64,000 bases of DNA from the NCBI GenBank assembly GCA_036872755.1, contig JAVHNS010000002.1, forward strand, positions 3,224,001-3,288,000, read 5' to 3'. Both the position numbers and the translations under genes were made by a program. The notes beneath the pieces are model-generated. The model saw only the letters and a list, made by a program, of their open reading frames with translations. It was not told the DNA's origin and did not search any database. Every line of letters begins with the position of its first letter. Position 1 is the first letter of the stretch. Shown here one piece after another: positions 13,161 to 23,700 of the stretch. Source of the stretch: Orbilia blumenaviensis. Lineage: Eukaryota; Ascomycota; Orbiliomycetes; Orbiliales; Orbiliaceae.

Positions 13161-13625
13161 TTGCAATTGGGCGGTGGGGTAATTATAACCTAAGCAGCTG
13201 GCAGACAGAGGGAGAGAAAGGCTGGTTTGGAACCGGCTGATTGGCCAGCCCGGCCTGGTCAAACGACCGAAGCCCAGAAAACTTAAGCTTAAACAGCCCG
13301 CCTGCAGCAGCACCGACTTAACTTCACATCTCGAACTTCAAACCCTGCTAGCTGTTCTGTCCCCTCTCCCATACTCACATTCTTCCCCTGACAGCCTATC
13401 GACCTGCTTCGAAAGCATCTACCAAGTGGTCACCCGGTGCCTTTTCTTTTTCGACAGCCGCTACAGCGTGCCGAGCAATAATCTTCTCCTTCTTCTTTTC
13501 CTCCGTTTCCTCGTGTTTCCCTTTCCCCAAGGGTAGCCAGCACAGTTTGGAACTCAAAAGTCCCCCACGCCACCAACGCATCCATTCACCAGCACCCGAC
13601 CCTCGGCCATTATAAACCGTCCACA

Positions 13626-14703
13626 ATGGGGAACCAGAATTCGCAGATGATAGATAGCATCGTATCCGGGTCGAATTTCGACCGGGACGAGGTCGATAGG
13701 TTGAGGAAACGGTTCAGTACGTCCCTAACAAAGAAGAGAAGGAAAAATCCCCTCTTCAGCTTCGCAGCCCCTCATGCAGCTCGTCCCAGCTACTTCAAAT
13801 CTCACGTGGTAGCACAGTGCCGTCGCTAATAGCTATTTCACATTCTAGTGAAGCTGGATAAGGTAAATTATCACTCTCATGGATATTCAGACGATCGTGA
13901 ACTGTTTTGGGTGCGTCCTGGGAAAGACGAAATGATGGCTGACTGGGTATTGGTATCCGATCCTTCGATAAACAGGACAACTCGGGAACTATCGAACGAG
14001 ACGAATTCCTGTCGCTCCCACAGGTTTCATCCAACCCACTTGCGACACGGTATATACACCCCGTCCCTCCTCCTCCTCCTCCTCCTCCTCCATCTTTTAC
14101 TCCGAATCAGGGCGAGTGTTTTGGAACAACGAGCAAAATGGGAAGAGGCGAAAGCGGATAGAGAGAGAGAGAAATTATGACGATGATCTAATGCCCGTTC
14201 TTTTTCGGACACTTTTTCTTAGAATGATAGCGATATTCGACGAGGATGGTGGTGGAGATGTTGACTTCAAGGAATTCGTATCTGGCCTGTCCGCCTTCTC
14301 GTCAAAGGGAAACAAGGAGGAGAAGCTACGGTTCGCCTTCAAGGTCTACGACATCGATCGTGATGGTTATATCTCCAACGGAGAATTATTCATTGTCTTG
14401 AAGATGATGGTTGGGAGCAATTTGAAGGACCACCAGCTTCAACAGGTCAGTATCCCTGTTGAACAGGAAATATGAGGGTGTCAAGGGTACATTTCAGCTA
14501 ACAATCGCCCCATTGCCTCAGATCGTTGACAAGACAATCATGGAAGCCGACGAAGACCAAGACGGAAAGATCAGTTTCGAGGAGTTCACAAAGATGGTCG
14601 AGAACACTGTAAGCCGCACGGTAGCAAACCAAACCCCTTTCAAAACGAATAGCTAACAACATCACAGGATGTCTCCATGAGCATGACTTTGGATTCTATT
14701 TAA
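13626..14703 (+). CDS. CNB1: calcineurin regulatory subunit B
   Basis: This EF-hand protein binds the calcineurin catalytic subunit and makes the phosphatase Ca2+-responsive in fungal stress and growth signalling. Six exons: 13626-13716, 13849-13862 (only 14 nt), 13976-14049, 14223-14445, 14522-14608 and 14668-14703, giving 174 aa, the usual length. The N-terminal MGN carries the N-myristoylation glycine. Four EF-hand loops are visible: [36 protein letters not shown] and [12 protein letters not shown]. The protein ends MSMTLDSI, where many fungi have a DQF-type end. Intron 3 carries a (CTC)n run. The 14-nt exon supplies MKLDK at the start of EF-hand 1. Confidence 0.98.
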
Positions 14704-15499
14704 ATGCAAAGATATAAAAAAAAAGGATACAGAGATATTTGACAAACCCCTTATACCCCTCTGCCAGCTACCTACCTTTGGAGAAGGTGACCCTAATCAA
14801 ATAAGGAAAAGGCTTCTTAATTGATTACCTCTTCTATGATCGTTTACTTTCTTCATTTCTTTACTCTCTTGTTCCCTTTTTTTCTTTCTATTACTGTCAG
14901 CTTCTTGCGTAGTAGGCGTAGCCAGGTCCTTTTCTTCTTATGTCAATTGAATTATTACGAATATAACACCGATTTGAGATTTCTGACCAAAGATCCATCA
15001 GCGTGGCGAGGATATCCCTTTCTCTAGACCTATCCGTCTCATTTTATTAACTTCCAAGCACATCGATATGCAATCATAGCTGCTGTTCCGTGTTCAGGAC
15101 CAAAGCAGATATCAAAGTACGCTTGGCTAGGACGTGTTTATAACACTGCTCCCGCAAACAAGCCACTATGGAGTATCAAATATGACCCTAAACGCCTGTC
15201 ATCTATCATACACACCGAAAGAAGATCTACAGTGGCATGCATCCCAGCGACGTTCCAGCCCAACTAGACCATATAATGAATCATAATATTATAATGCGAA
15301 TCATAAAGTGGGGGATCCGGTTCCCGTGATAGTAACATTTTAATCGTTCTCTACATATAACTCCGGTTTTTACATAGTTATCAGAGAGTTAGTTAAGACC
15401 CGGGGAACTTCTGCCTCTTTCAAGGCTTCAAAACTTAATAGAGGTGCTTAAGCTCCTTAAGCCTATAATAGTTTATTAAGTTGACATTGTGTTATTAAG
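14704..15499. other. downstream of calcineurin B, no gene seen
   Basis: This AT-rich spacer covers the calcineurin B 3' end and runs into the satellite. Open frames here are short and unconvincing. Confidence 0.6.
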
Positions 15500-16390
15500 G
15501 GTCGCGGTCTTAAGCAGACTCATACACCTTACAAAGGACAACAACCCTAAGGAGATTTTTACATCTTATGAAGAGTTACAGTCTTAAATAGGTTCTTGCA
15601 TCTTACGAAGAGTCATAGCCTTAAGCGGATTTTTGCTCCTTATGAAGAGTCGCAGTCTTAAGCAGACTCTCACATCTTATGAAGAGTTGCAGTCTTAAGC
15701 AGGCATTTACATTTTATAAAAAGTAACAACCTTAAGCAGACTCTTATATCTGATAGACTAGATGGCAACAGTTTTAAGCAGACTCTTATATCTTATGAAG
15801 GGCAATAGTCTTAAACATATTCTAATATCTTATGAAGAGCAATAGCCTTGAGCAGACTCCTCACGCATATCTTATGAAGAGTCACAGTTTTAAGATCTTA
15901 AGCAGCCTTTTGCATCTTATGAAGAATCACAATCTTAAATAGACTTTTACATCTTATAAAACGTCACAGTCTTAACCTGCCTTCTTACATCTGATAAAGA
16001 ATTATAATCTTAAGCAGATTTTTACATCTTATGAAAAATCGCAATCTTAAGCAAACTAGTCGACTTTTACATCTTATGAAGAGTCACAGTCTTAAGCAGC
16101 CTTTTAAATTACATCTTATGAAAAATCACAATCTTAATTAGATTTTGATATATATCTTATGAAAAGTTACAGCCATAAGCAGCTTTTTTGCGTCTTATGA
16201 AGAATTACAACCTTAAGTAGACTTTTATATTTTATAAAGAATCACAGTCTTAAGCAGCTTTTTTTACATCTTATGAAGAATCGCAATCTTAAGCGGACCC
16301 TTACGTCTTAAAAAGGACAACGATCTTACGCATACCTTCGCGCTTGACAAGAAAGATTTTTTTAAAGAAGAACCTTTCATCTTAAAAAGA
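15500..16390. repeat. degenerate satellite, about 22 units of 37 bp
   Basis: Tandem units of about 37 bp (range 36-45) run without a break. Each has the core CTTAAGCAG, then a T-rich spacer, then CATCTTATGAAGAGT, then CACAGT leading to the next CTTAAG. I count 21 to 23 units. They differ from one another by base changes and 5-8 nt insertions, so the array is old. Two short dyads recur in every unit: CTTAAG and TCTTATGAAGA. The period is not a multiple of three, so it does not encode a repeat protein. It lies between the 3' ends of calcineurin B and eEF1B-gamma. Confidence 0.92.
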
Positions 16391-17445
16391 GCATGTCATT
16401 TCTAAAAGAGTTTCTAGTGCATATTTTATAACGTCGTTCGCCTCGTTGAGCCTACCATTCGATTACTAGCATTACGTTAGATCAACATCCTTTACCTCAC
16501 AAAGATCAAGGTTTCAGATTCTGTAGTAGGCTCAGCTGCAGACGCAATTTCTGTTGCTGTCACTGAAGGCTCTAAGTCTGCCCCTTCTTCGGTCATTGCA
16601 ACAGCAATTTGCCACTATGGTGTCTGTCCTGCTCATAGACTCCAAAATTTATTCAGGGCAGTCCCAAGTTAATCCCAATACCAATTGAAACTGTAAATCC
16701 CCCAAGGGACTAGTCTCCAGTTCTATAATATCAAGTCGGCAGGTACAATTCAGTACAGTGACATTGATCACTTGCCCTTCCAGCGTATCAAGTACCGTAT
16801 GTAAGAGGGGTGGCTGAATTAGTAGAACGTTTCTACGATTCAGGTCTATTTTGTGGCCAACATAAAGAGACTAGGTATATAGACTTTCTCAAGTCAGCTT
16901 TGAAACCCTCAAACCACCTCCCAAAAGCCCGCAAGGTAGGTATTCGTGGTGTAGTACTGGTTTTTAACCAAGACCCTGCCTATCGATTCTTCAAGGCTAT
17001 ATATACACACAAACAGCGTGATATGGTGATCATTTCCACCTGTCCATCAGCTTTTAATAACTTACAATATACATATGACCCATGCTAGGTACTACTCTCG
17101 CGTGGATGAAAAGGGTTACACAAGCTCTACGACGTCTACGGAACCAAGCCTACTGCCTACGTATAAAAACAGAGTGAAATGTTCATGAACAATATCTTTA
17201 TTCTCGTGCAATGTAAGCACTGATGCCATGTGAACCGAACCTTAATGCCCAACCTATCAGATACTAAAAAAATAAAATAAAAAAGAGCTAGTTGAAACCC
17301 TGCACAAAACTTTTCGCCCTTTTTTCTTTCTCTACATAGGGGTGGGGTAAAAAAGACTAGTCACGCCCGAGCCATAGGACGCATCAAGAAAATAAAGAGA
17401 TTATTGGATCGTAAAACGGCCGTCTCAATAGATAAAATATGGCGT
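16391..17445. other. spacer between satellite and eEF1B-gamma, no gene seen
   Basis: This is about 1 kb of mixed sequence including the eEF1B-gamma 3' region. A 92-codon open frame at 16810-17088 resembles nothing I know and starts near the edge of the degenerate DNA, so I do not call it. Confidence 0.55.
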
Positions 17446-19095
17446 TTACTTGAAGACCTTGCCGTCAGCATGTGGGAACTCGGTACCGCCAACGGTGATT
17501 GGCTTATCCCAGGCCCAGGCATCACCAACGAAAGCCTTGTCAGACTCGCTAGTGTGGTCCAACTTTGTGAAGTTGTAGCTCTCCCAATCGGGGGCGACAT
17601 CGAATGCAGGAGCGTGCTCCTGTCCACGGACGAGGAAGGCACCTGTAACGTGGGAGTTGTTGTTCTCACCGTAAACGGAGAGAGATCCGAAGATGTACTT
17701 TCGGCTGGCCTCGAGACGGTTGAAGAATCCACCGATCAAGTTGGAGGTCATGAAGACCTGAGTCAACTCCTCAGGGTACTTGTAATCAACCTTCCACAGC
17801 GACCACTCAGCTGGGTTGTAGTTTTCCCAGAACCATGGGAGCGCACCAGTGCGGGTATCGCTGTTGGAGTACTGCCTCTTCCAGTCATCGAGAACCATCT
17901 CAGACCTTCCAAGAGCCTCAAGGGGGTGCTTTGGCTTTGGTGCTGGTTTATCTTCTTCCTCTTCCTCTGGCTCTGGAGCAGCAGCCTTAGGGGCTGGGGC
18001 GGCCTTTGGAGCAGCTGGGGCCTTTGGGGCCTTAGCTGGAGGAGTGTACTTGATGGCCTCTTCGATGAACTCGAACTTACCAACCCACGAAGTGTGGTTG
18101 GCAATGGTAGCGTACCATCTGGAGAAGTTGGGGTGCTTGGCACGGAATGGGGCATCGAAGACCTGTGGTAATTGTTAAAATCACTACTTTCTGTCTCGAT
18201 TATAAGGTGTCAATCGCTTACGAATTTGAAACCCTTGTGGACAATGCCGGCAAGGAAGAAATCAGCGGCACTGATGCGTTCACCAACGAGGTAAGTCCTG
18301 GTAAGGAGATGGCTCTCGAGGATGGCGATCTGGGCCAAGGCAGTAGCCTGGTTGGTATCAACGTTCTTCTTGTTGTACTGCTCCAATCCGAGGAGTGGGC
18401 GGAACCAGGCAGCGAGAGTGTTGAGGATCTCGCCAGTACCGAAGCTCATCCACCTCAGGATCTGGGCATATCTGGAAGTAACAGGTTGTTAGCAGCCATA
18501 GAAGAACATAGCAGACACAATATAACCTACTCTTGTTTGCTCTTTCCAAGGAGGGTGGTCTTCTCATTTTGGGAGGTAACTATGTTTCAAAGTTAGCATT
18601 CTGTAAACCAGAACGATCATATTCGAGACACAGTTTTTTAATAAGATTGATGATACTCAGAAGTAGTTATCTCAACATGGTTTGTTTTTATTCTGACAGG
18701 GATAACTGAGAAAGAAAGACAAGAATTTTCATCATTGTATCGTGGGGAGCGAAAAAAATAAAAATAAAAATGTTATGTGGGGCGAAGTTTCTGTTACGTA
18801 CCATAGATGGCAATAGCGAGAGACTCAGAGAGGAAGAAGTCTTCCTGCTCGAAGAAAGGAATCTTCTTCAAGGGGCTCTTGGAGACGAGTTCAGCTGGGA
18901 AGGCAGCACCAGTCTGGACCTCCTCGATCTTAATATCGAGGCCATTCTCTTTGGCAATGGAGAGAATGCCAACAGTGCGGGAATTTTCCTATACGGCGAC
19001 GACGTCGACGACGCAATCAGCGATTGGATGTCATTAGTAGAAGACAGTTAGAATAGCATACATACCGCGTTCGAGTAGAGAGTGCCGAAAGACAT
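17446..19095 (-). CDS. TEF4: translation elongation factor 1B gamma subunit
   Basis: This is a subunit of the eEF1B complex that recharges eEF1A with GTP in the cytosol. Five exons read on the minus strand: 19095-19066, 18988-18802, 18579-18531, 18471-18222 and 18162-17446, giving 410 aa. Residues 1-210 form a GST-like domain beginning MSFGTLYSNA, with the segment GERISAADFFLAGI. An Ala/Pro/Lys linker with a run of five Glu follows. The conserved EF1G C-terminal domain comes last (EYSNSD-like QYSNSD start, then NPAEWSLWKVDYKYPEELT and IGGFFNRLEASRKY) and ends DGKVFK. The upstream leader is rich in C and T, as is common for highly expressed fungal genes. Intron 2 (18580-18801) contains a box C/D snoRNA. 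The gene is divergent from uS9m. Confidence 0.98.
18652..18741 (-). ncRNA. snR38: intronic box C/D snoRNA, snR38-like
   Basis: It lies in intron 2 of the eEF1B-gamma gene, on the sense strand. All parts are visible. The terminal stem GATAC pairs with GTATC (18737-18741 with 18652-18656). Box C is ATGATGA (18729-18735), box D' CAGA (18692-18695), box C' ATGTTGA (18672-18678) and box D CTGA (18657-18660). The 13 nt just before D', CAGTTATCCCTGT, are perfectly complementary to the universally conserved large-subunit rRNA segment ACAGGGATAACTG near the peptidyl-transferase centre. The fifth position upstream of D' pairs with the second G of ACAGGG. From established knowledge, yeast snR38 is encoded in the intron of TEF4, the same host gene, and guides Gm2815 of 25S rRNA. 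Both target and host therefore agree. Confidence 0.9.
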
Positions 19096-19560
19096 TTTTG
19101 CAGCTTGTAAACTTTGAAGGTCAAGATGCTAAGATGGAGATGAGATGGAGGAGAGAATGAGAGAAATGGAGGGGAACAGAATAGAAGAGGGGCAGCCAAA
19201 TATTTTTTTTTCGCCAGCACGATTTTTTGACTCAAAGCAAACCATTTTTTTCTGGTGAGGGGCAACACATTGCCGTCAATGGCCTGGTCCAATCCGCTAG
19301 GCTTAATGCGGTTTAGTTCAGTCAATTTTGCAGACACGGCCTTCAATTCGCTCTTGCCAACCTCATGTGTCCTGGGCTCTCGACTTCAGAACGTCTACCA
19401 GCGCCGGATTCCAACATCTACAGTTCCACCAACTTTTGCATCCGCTCCGTTCGCCGCTGGGGCCATCAGTGGTATGGAGTAGGTGATCACGGAGTGGACA
19501 GTATTAGCCAATTGGTTCGATATCAACTGAAATTGCCCTCGTCGAAGCTAAGATACAACA
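19096..19560. promoter_or_regulatory. shared divergent promoter, eEF1B-gamma and uS9m
   Basis: 465 bp separate the two start codons. On the eEF1B-gamma sense strand, 19105-19190 is a C/T-rich tract typical of strong fungal translation-factor promoters or leaders. Nothing else stands out. Confidence 0.6.
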
Positions 19561-20757
19561 ATGTCGTCTGCAACACGGAACCCCTTCTCGATGACATGCT
19601 GCCTTCGGGCGCTGTTGGAGGATGCTAGTTTCACCGGAAGGTCGCTGCGAATAACTGCTACTCGTCCTAGGATATTGTCTTCCTATCAGCAGGTCCGAAC
19701 ATTCGCCGTAACTCCTCGAAGGATGCAGAATGAAACTACAAACAAGAATGAAGACGACGACGTCGATGTCGACGCTGCCGCTCAAACAATCACTGCCAAA
19801 TACAAGAAACTTAGAGAGAGGGATGGAGAGGAAGAAGAAGAGGAGTTCCAGCTCCCTGTTGGAAGCAGAGTTGTCCCGGTGTCTCCCTCGTATTTCACTG
19901 GCAACTCTGCATTCTTCGATTCCTGGTTCACTCTTAAGGACCTGCTCTATAAATATCAGACACTCCCGACTATACTTCCCAGCGAAGTGCCAAGGACAGC
20001 TTGGAGGACTCTCCCGGATTTCAGGAGCATGGCTGGAGGAACAGTGCAAGCATCAAAATATAAGAAAGTGCGGGCTGTGCTCCAGCGTCTGAACAGAATC
20101 CAACCGGATCTGATGCCGGATGAAGTTAAGACAGTGCTCGATAATTACAGGCGTCCCGACTTTGCCGCAATGCAGCGTAGGAGACCAAAAATTATCGATA
20201 GATTTGGACGAGCTCGAGCCGCAGGCCGCAGGAAAACTTCAAATGCCGAAGCATATTTAGTCGAAGGCTCGGGTGGGTGTTACGTCAACGGGAAGCCACT
20301 ATACGAAATGTTCCCCCGAGTAGTCGACCGGGAAAGTATTCTTTGGCCTCTGAAGGTTACCAACCGTGTCGATCGCTACAACGTTTGGGCGTCGTCACGA
20401 GGAGGTGGGATTTCTGGACAAGCAGGTGCTATAACACTCGCCGTTACCAAAGCGCTCCTTACTCACGAGCCACTTTTGAAGCCAGTGCTTAGAAGAGGTA
20501 AGCCGCCAGAAAAGCCACAGACCCTTTTTTTTTTTTTTTCGTTTGCTATCCGCTCCTTCCGTCCCCTTTACCCGTGTTCACATTGCATTGCCTTATCAAA
20601 TCGACCGTTTTTGTTTCCTTTGATTATGTCTGTGCATGACCGTTAACTGTTTGTGTCAACTCTAGCCGGTGTTATCACGAGGGATCCTAGAACTGTTGAG
20701 AGGAAAAAGCACGGAAAGCTCAAAGCAAGGGATATGCCTGCTTGGGTTGCTCGTTGA
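19561..20757 (+). CDS. MRPS9: mitochondrial small-subunit ribosomal protein uS9m
   Basis: This is a structural protein of the mitochondrial 37S subunit. Two exons, 19561-20497 and 20666-20757, join in phase to give 342 aa. The N-terminus is basic and Ser/Thr/Arg-rich (import signal-like), then an acidic run EEEEEEF. A fungal-specific middle part follows, then the uS9 fold from about residue 215. It contains [30 protein letters not shown] and the signature [12 protein letters not shown]. The second exon supplies [20 protein letters not shown], the conserved basic C-terminal tail that reaches the P site. The intron carries a long T run. It shares its promoter region with eEF1B-gamma. Confidence 0.94.
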
Positions 20758-23700
20758 AGTGCATATCTCATATTATGGCAAGCTACGTTCCATGCACACC
20801 TGCGTGTGCTCTTTGTATATACTCGTACATGTACATTGTACTCTTTGTATCTTCTTGCTCATGTGATACCTTTGGAGCTATAGCTCTTTTCGTATCTGGT
20901 ATACATATTTTTTGCCACGGCATTGATAGTTGTAATATAAAAGGTTCATTCCGGATAGGCGCGCATAGTATTGGCATCTGATCATCAGGCATCGTCGACG
21001 GAAAAGCGTAAGCATCAGTCATCGAGTACCAAGGCAATAGTGGTGTCATCAATGTTAATCCTTCGGTCCAGATTACTTGAACAACAGTAGTGCTCGTACG
21101 TAGATAGCCCGAACGGGCCATGGGCCGAAGAGATATGGCTGTCAAAAGATCATTCTCTTCAATTTCATTGGATAGAAATGAATTTCGAGGCCCTCCCCAT
21201 GGCTGCTAGCGCATGCGCGCAATATGTACCAAGAGGTCATGGGTTCATCTTGTATAAATTCAATATGTATATTCGCTTCCCATCAAATTGAAGTTCATGT
21301 AACCAAAGATGCTCGAGTACGAAGCAAAGACCACTAGCCTCAACCTCTCGTCCCGGGATTTCCCTAGTTATCTTCGACGCCTCCTCACTTTTGGCAAATA
21401 TGAGGGTTTGATTTGCCCAGTTAAGGCCTTCTGTGTCCGAAATGAGCTATTGAAAATTTCCTTAATGCAAACTATCCAGCAGATCTTAAGAGCTGCAAGC
21501 TGTAATAGCAGAGCTGTATTATTTTCTTTGGTAATACCACGAAATTTGTATATAATTTCCTGGGTTAGCCAGACTTACAGGATACATCCCAGAGGCGAAA
21601 TTAGGGCACCATGGGCTAACTGTCCCGAAAAGCAGATCTACTTTTCCGCATCGACAAGCTACTAGCTCGTTAGCCACATGCTTGCACACCTCTCTTTCAT
21701 TCTCTCTCATTCTCTCTCGTTTTTTTCCTGTCTTGTATATCAAATAAGGTTGGGAACGACCTATAATAACGGTCTGTTATACATTTGTTCTTATGGCAAT
21801 TTCCGACATCAAGCTAAGAACCTTGTCACCGCGACCCGGCTACATTTACCAAAGGAACGAACACCGAAAAAAATAAAAATAAAAACATATCCCCAAAAAA
21901 TAAAAATAAAAAAAATAAAAACTAAAGAAACTAACCCGAGTGTGCCTTGAGGAATGACTTGAATGTATTTTTTGAATATATCTGCGGTTGTACCGGTTTC
22001 TTCGTAAGCTTCGTGCGATCAGGCAGCGACGTTTTGACTGTTTGTACGTACAAAAATTCAACATTCAGTTGGCTGCAAGGTCGTTAAGACCCGCGTGGCG
22101 CGTTTCGAATATCGTGGGAACCTGCTAAAAATAGTGACGAGAATGACGAGTTTTTAATCTATTTCAACTTTAACACAGAGAGATTTAAGAGATCGAAAAC
22201 CCTTCTTTTCCCCTCCGGTCGGTATTATTGCCGTCCGTGCGAACAGAGGGTAAGATTTCACGGTCACAACACGTTATGGTGGGTCTTGAGGTTGGATTTT
22301 TGAGCTTTGGTTGTTTGGATTTCGGCCGCACACGTCGGGGACGCTGCTGCAACGCGCTAAGTTGCTAGGGCATCGGTTAAACTGGAAACAATCCATGTCC
22401 GGGGCGAAACATGGTGATTTTAACCTGCCCAGGTATTCACACAATCTATTTGGCTGCACTGGTCCTGGTTTATCTCGAATAGAGTGGGTTCGCGTTCGAT
22501 TTTTCGCCTTGTGTGGATGCATCCCTCCCGGGCTGCCGTCGATGTCGTCGATTCGTGATGGGGGGGAAAGATATTATTAGAATCCTCGCACGGATTCTGT
22601 CAGACCATGGCATGGACATCTTTGATGCCTGAATTCAAGATGGGACGAAGCAAGTTACCGGACGTGCAGCCGCGGGTCAGTTTGAGGTTCCATAGGTTCG
22701 ACGCCTCGCTTACGATTATCATGATATTAACAGGGCGCTATAGACTGCACGAACTTACAGGCGGTCTGTCTATCTGAGAACTCATGGTGTTCCAATGTTC
22801 CATGGGCCTCGGAAACGGATGGCATACCGAGGAATAACTCTAGGCAGCGATGAAGCTCGGTCGTGCGTAGAGTCATGAGCAGTATATTTTATATTGCTTT
22901 GCATATATTGGAGACAGAGAGTTTGCAATTTGATTGAAGAGCGTCTTTTTCAGCCTGTGTTCGAACATTCTCGTATGATTTATAAGGTGCTGATAAGCTA
23001 TATACACTCGAAATTATACGCTATAGCTTACACAGTATGCACATGTATTGCCAGAAAAAATATATTTGCATGAAGCCAAATTTTAAAGATATTGCCAATT
23101 GGTTCACGGGACTGAGCTCATGAACCTTTTTAATTCTTTGCGCGCCGTTTGGGAAGTCTAGATCACCACTTTGGGAAGAGTCGACTTGGACCCTGTGAAA
23201 CCAGGTGACCGGGGAAAGTTTTATATCAACAATCATCCTGATCTCATGTGACCCCAAGGGCAGGAGGCTAGATGACAGGTGACCGGGGAAGGGGAAACGA
23301 TATGAGACCGACTGAGCACCGTCGCACACAGTCGCAGAATGTACGACCCTTCCGGCTGTTATTCTCTTTTGGAAGTGGATTATATCCGCAGAATTGGTCC
23401 CTCTCTCGGGGAATTTTGGTGGCTGTATCTTGAGATCGTCATCGACCCAAGAGTGGACAGAAAAAAGTAACGAATCGAATCTTTGTGGAGGAAAGTCATC
23501 GGGGGGGGGAGACATGGCCAGGGAATATGCATAAATCTCAGCTAGCGTATCCATTTATTTGGGACCACCGCCTGGCGCACCACTAGAATCAAATACGCGA
23601 GGGGAGGGAAAAGAAATATCTATAATTCAAAGATGTCGAGACCCATGCTAGTTCATCTTAATATTCCCACTCCAATGGGTTCCGATATGAGATTTTTCTT

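Larger units (their letters stand above)
12311..13625. promoter_or_regulatory. divergent upstream region of DHR1 and calcineurin B
   Basis: This is 1.3 kb between the two start codons. Next to DHR1 lie a run of 15 G (12359-12373) and 13 T (12394-12406), within 100 bp of the ATG, so the DHR1 leader would read C15 and A13. The middle holds a (GGCA)n tract and many TACCTA-type words. A CT-rich stretch (13340-13400) and the sequence ATTATAAACC just before the ATG lie on the calcineurin B side. No gene is seen. Confidence 0.6.

Noticed and set aside
15500..16390. CRISPR-like array
   Set aside because: The whole unit repeats, with no unique spacers. Units are degenerate and head-to-tail, and the genome is fungal.
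16810..17088. 92-codon frame downstream of the satellite
   Set aside because: No recognisable motif, and I could not link it to a transposon protein.
23021..23554. 177-codon ATG-started frame on the minus strand
   Set aside because: The length is near chance expectation for the window. The composition is not gene-like, no splice partner was found and no motif is known.
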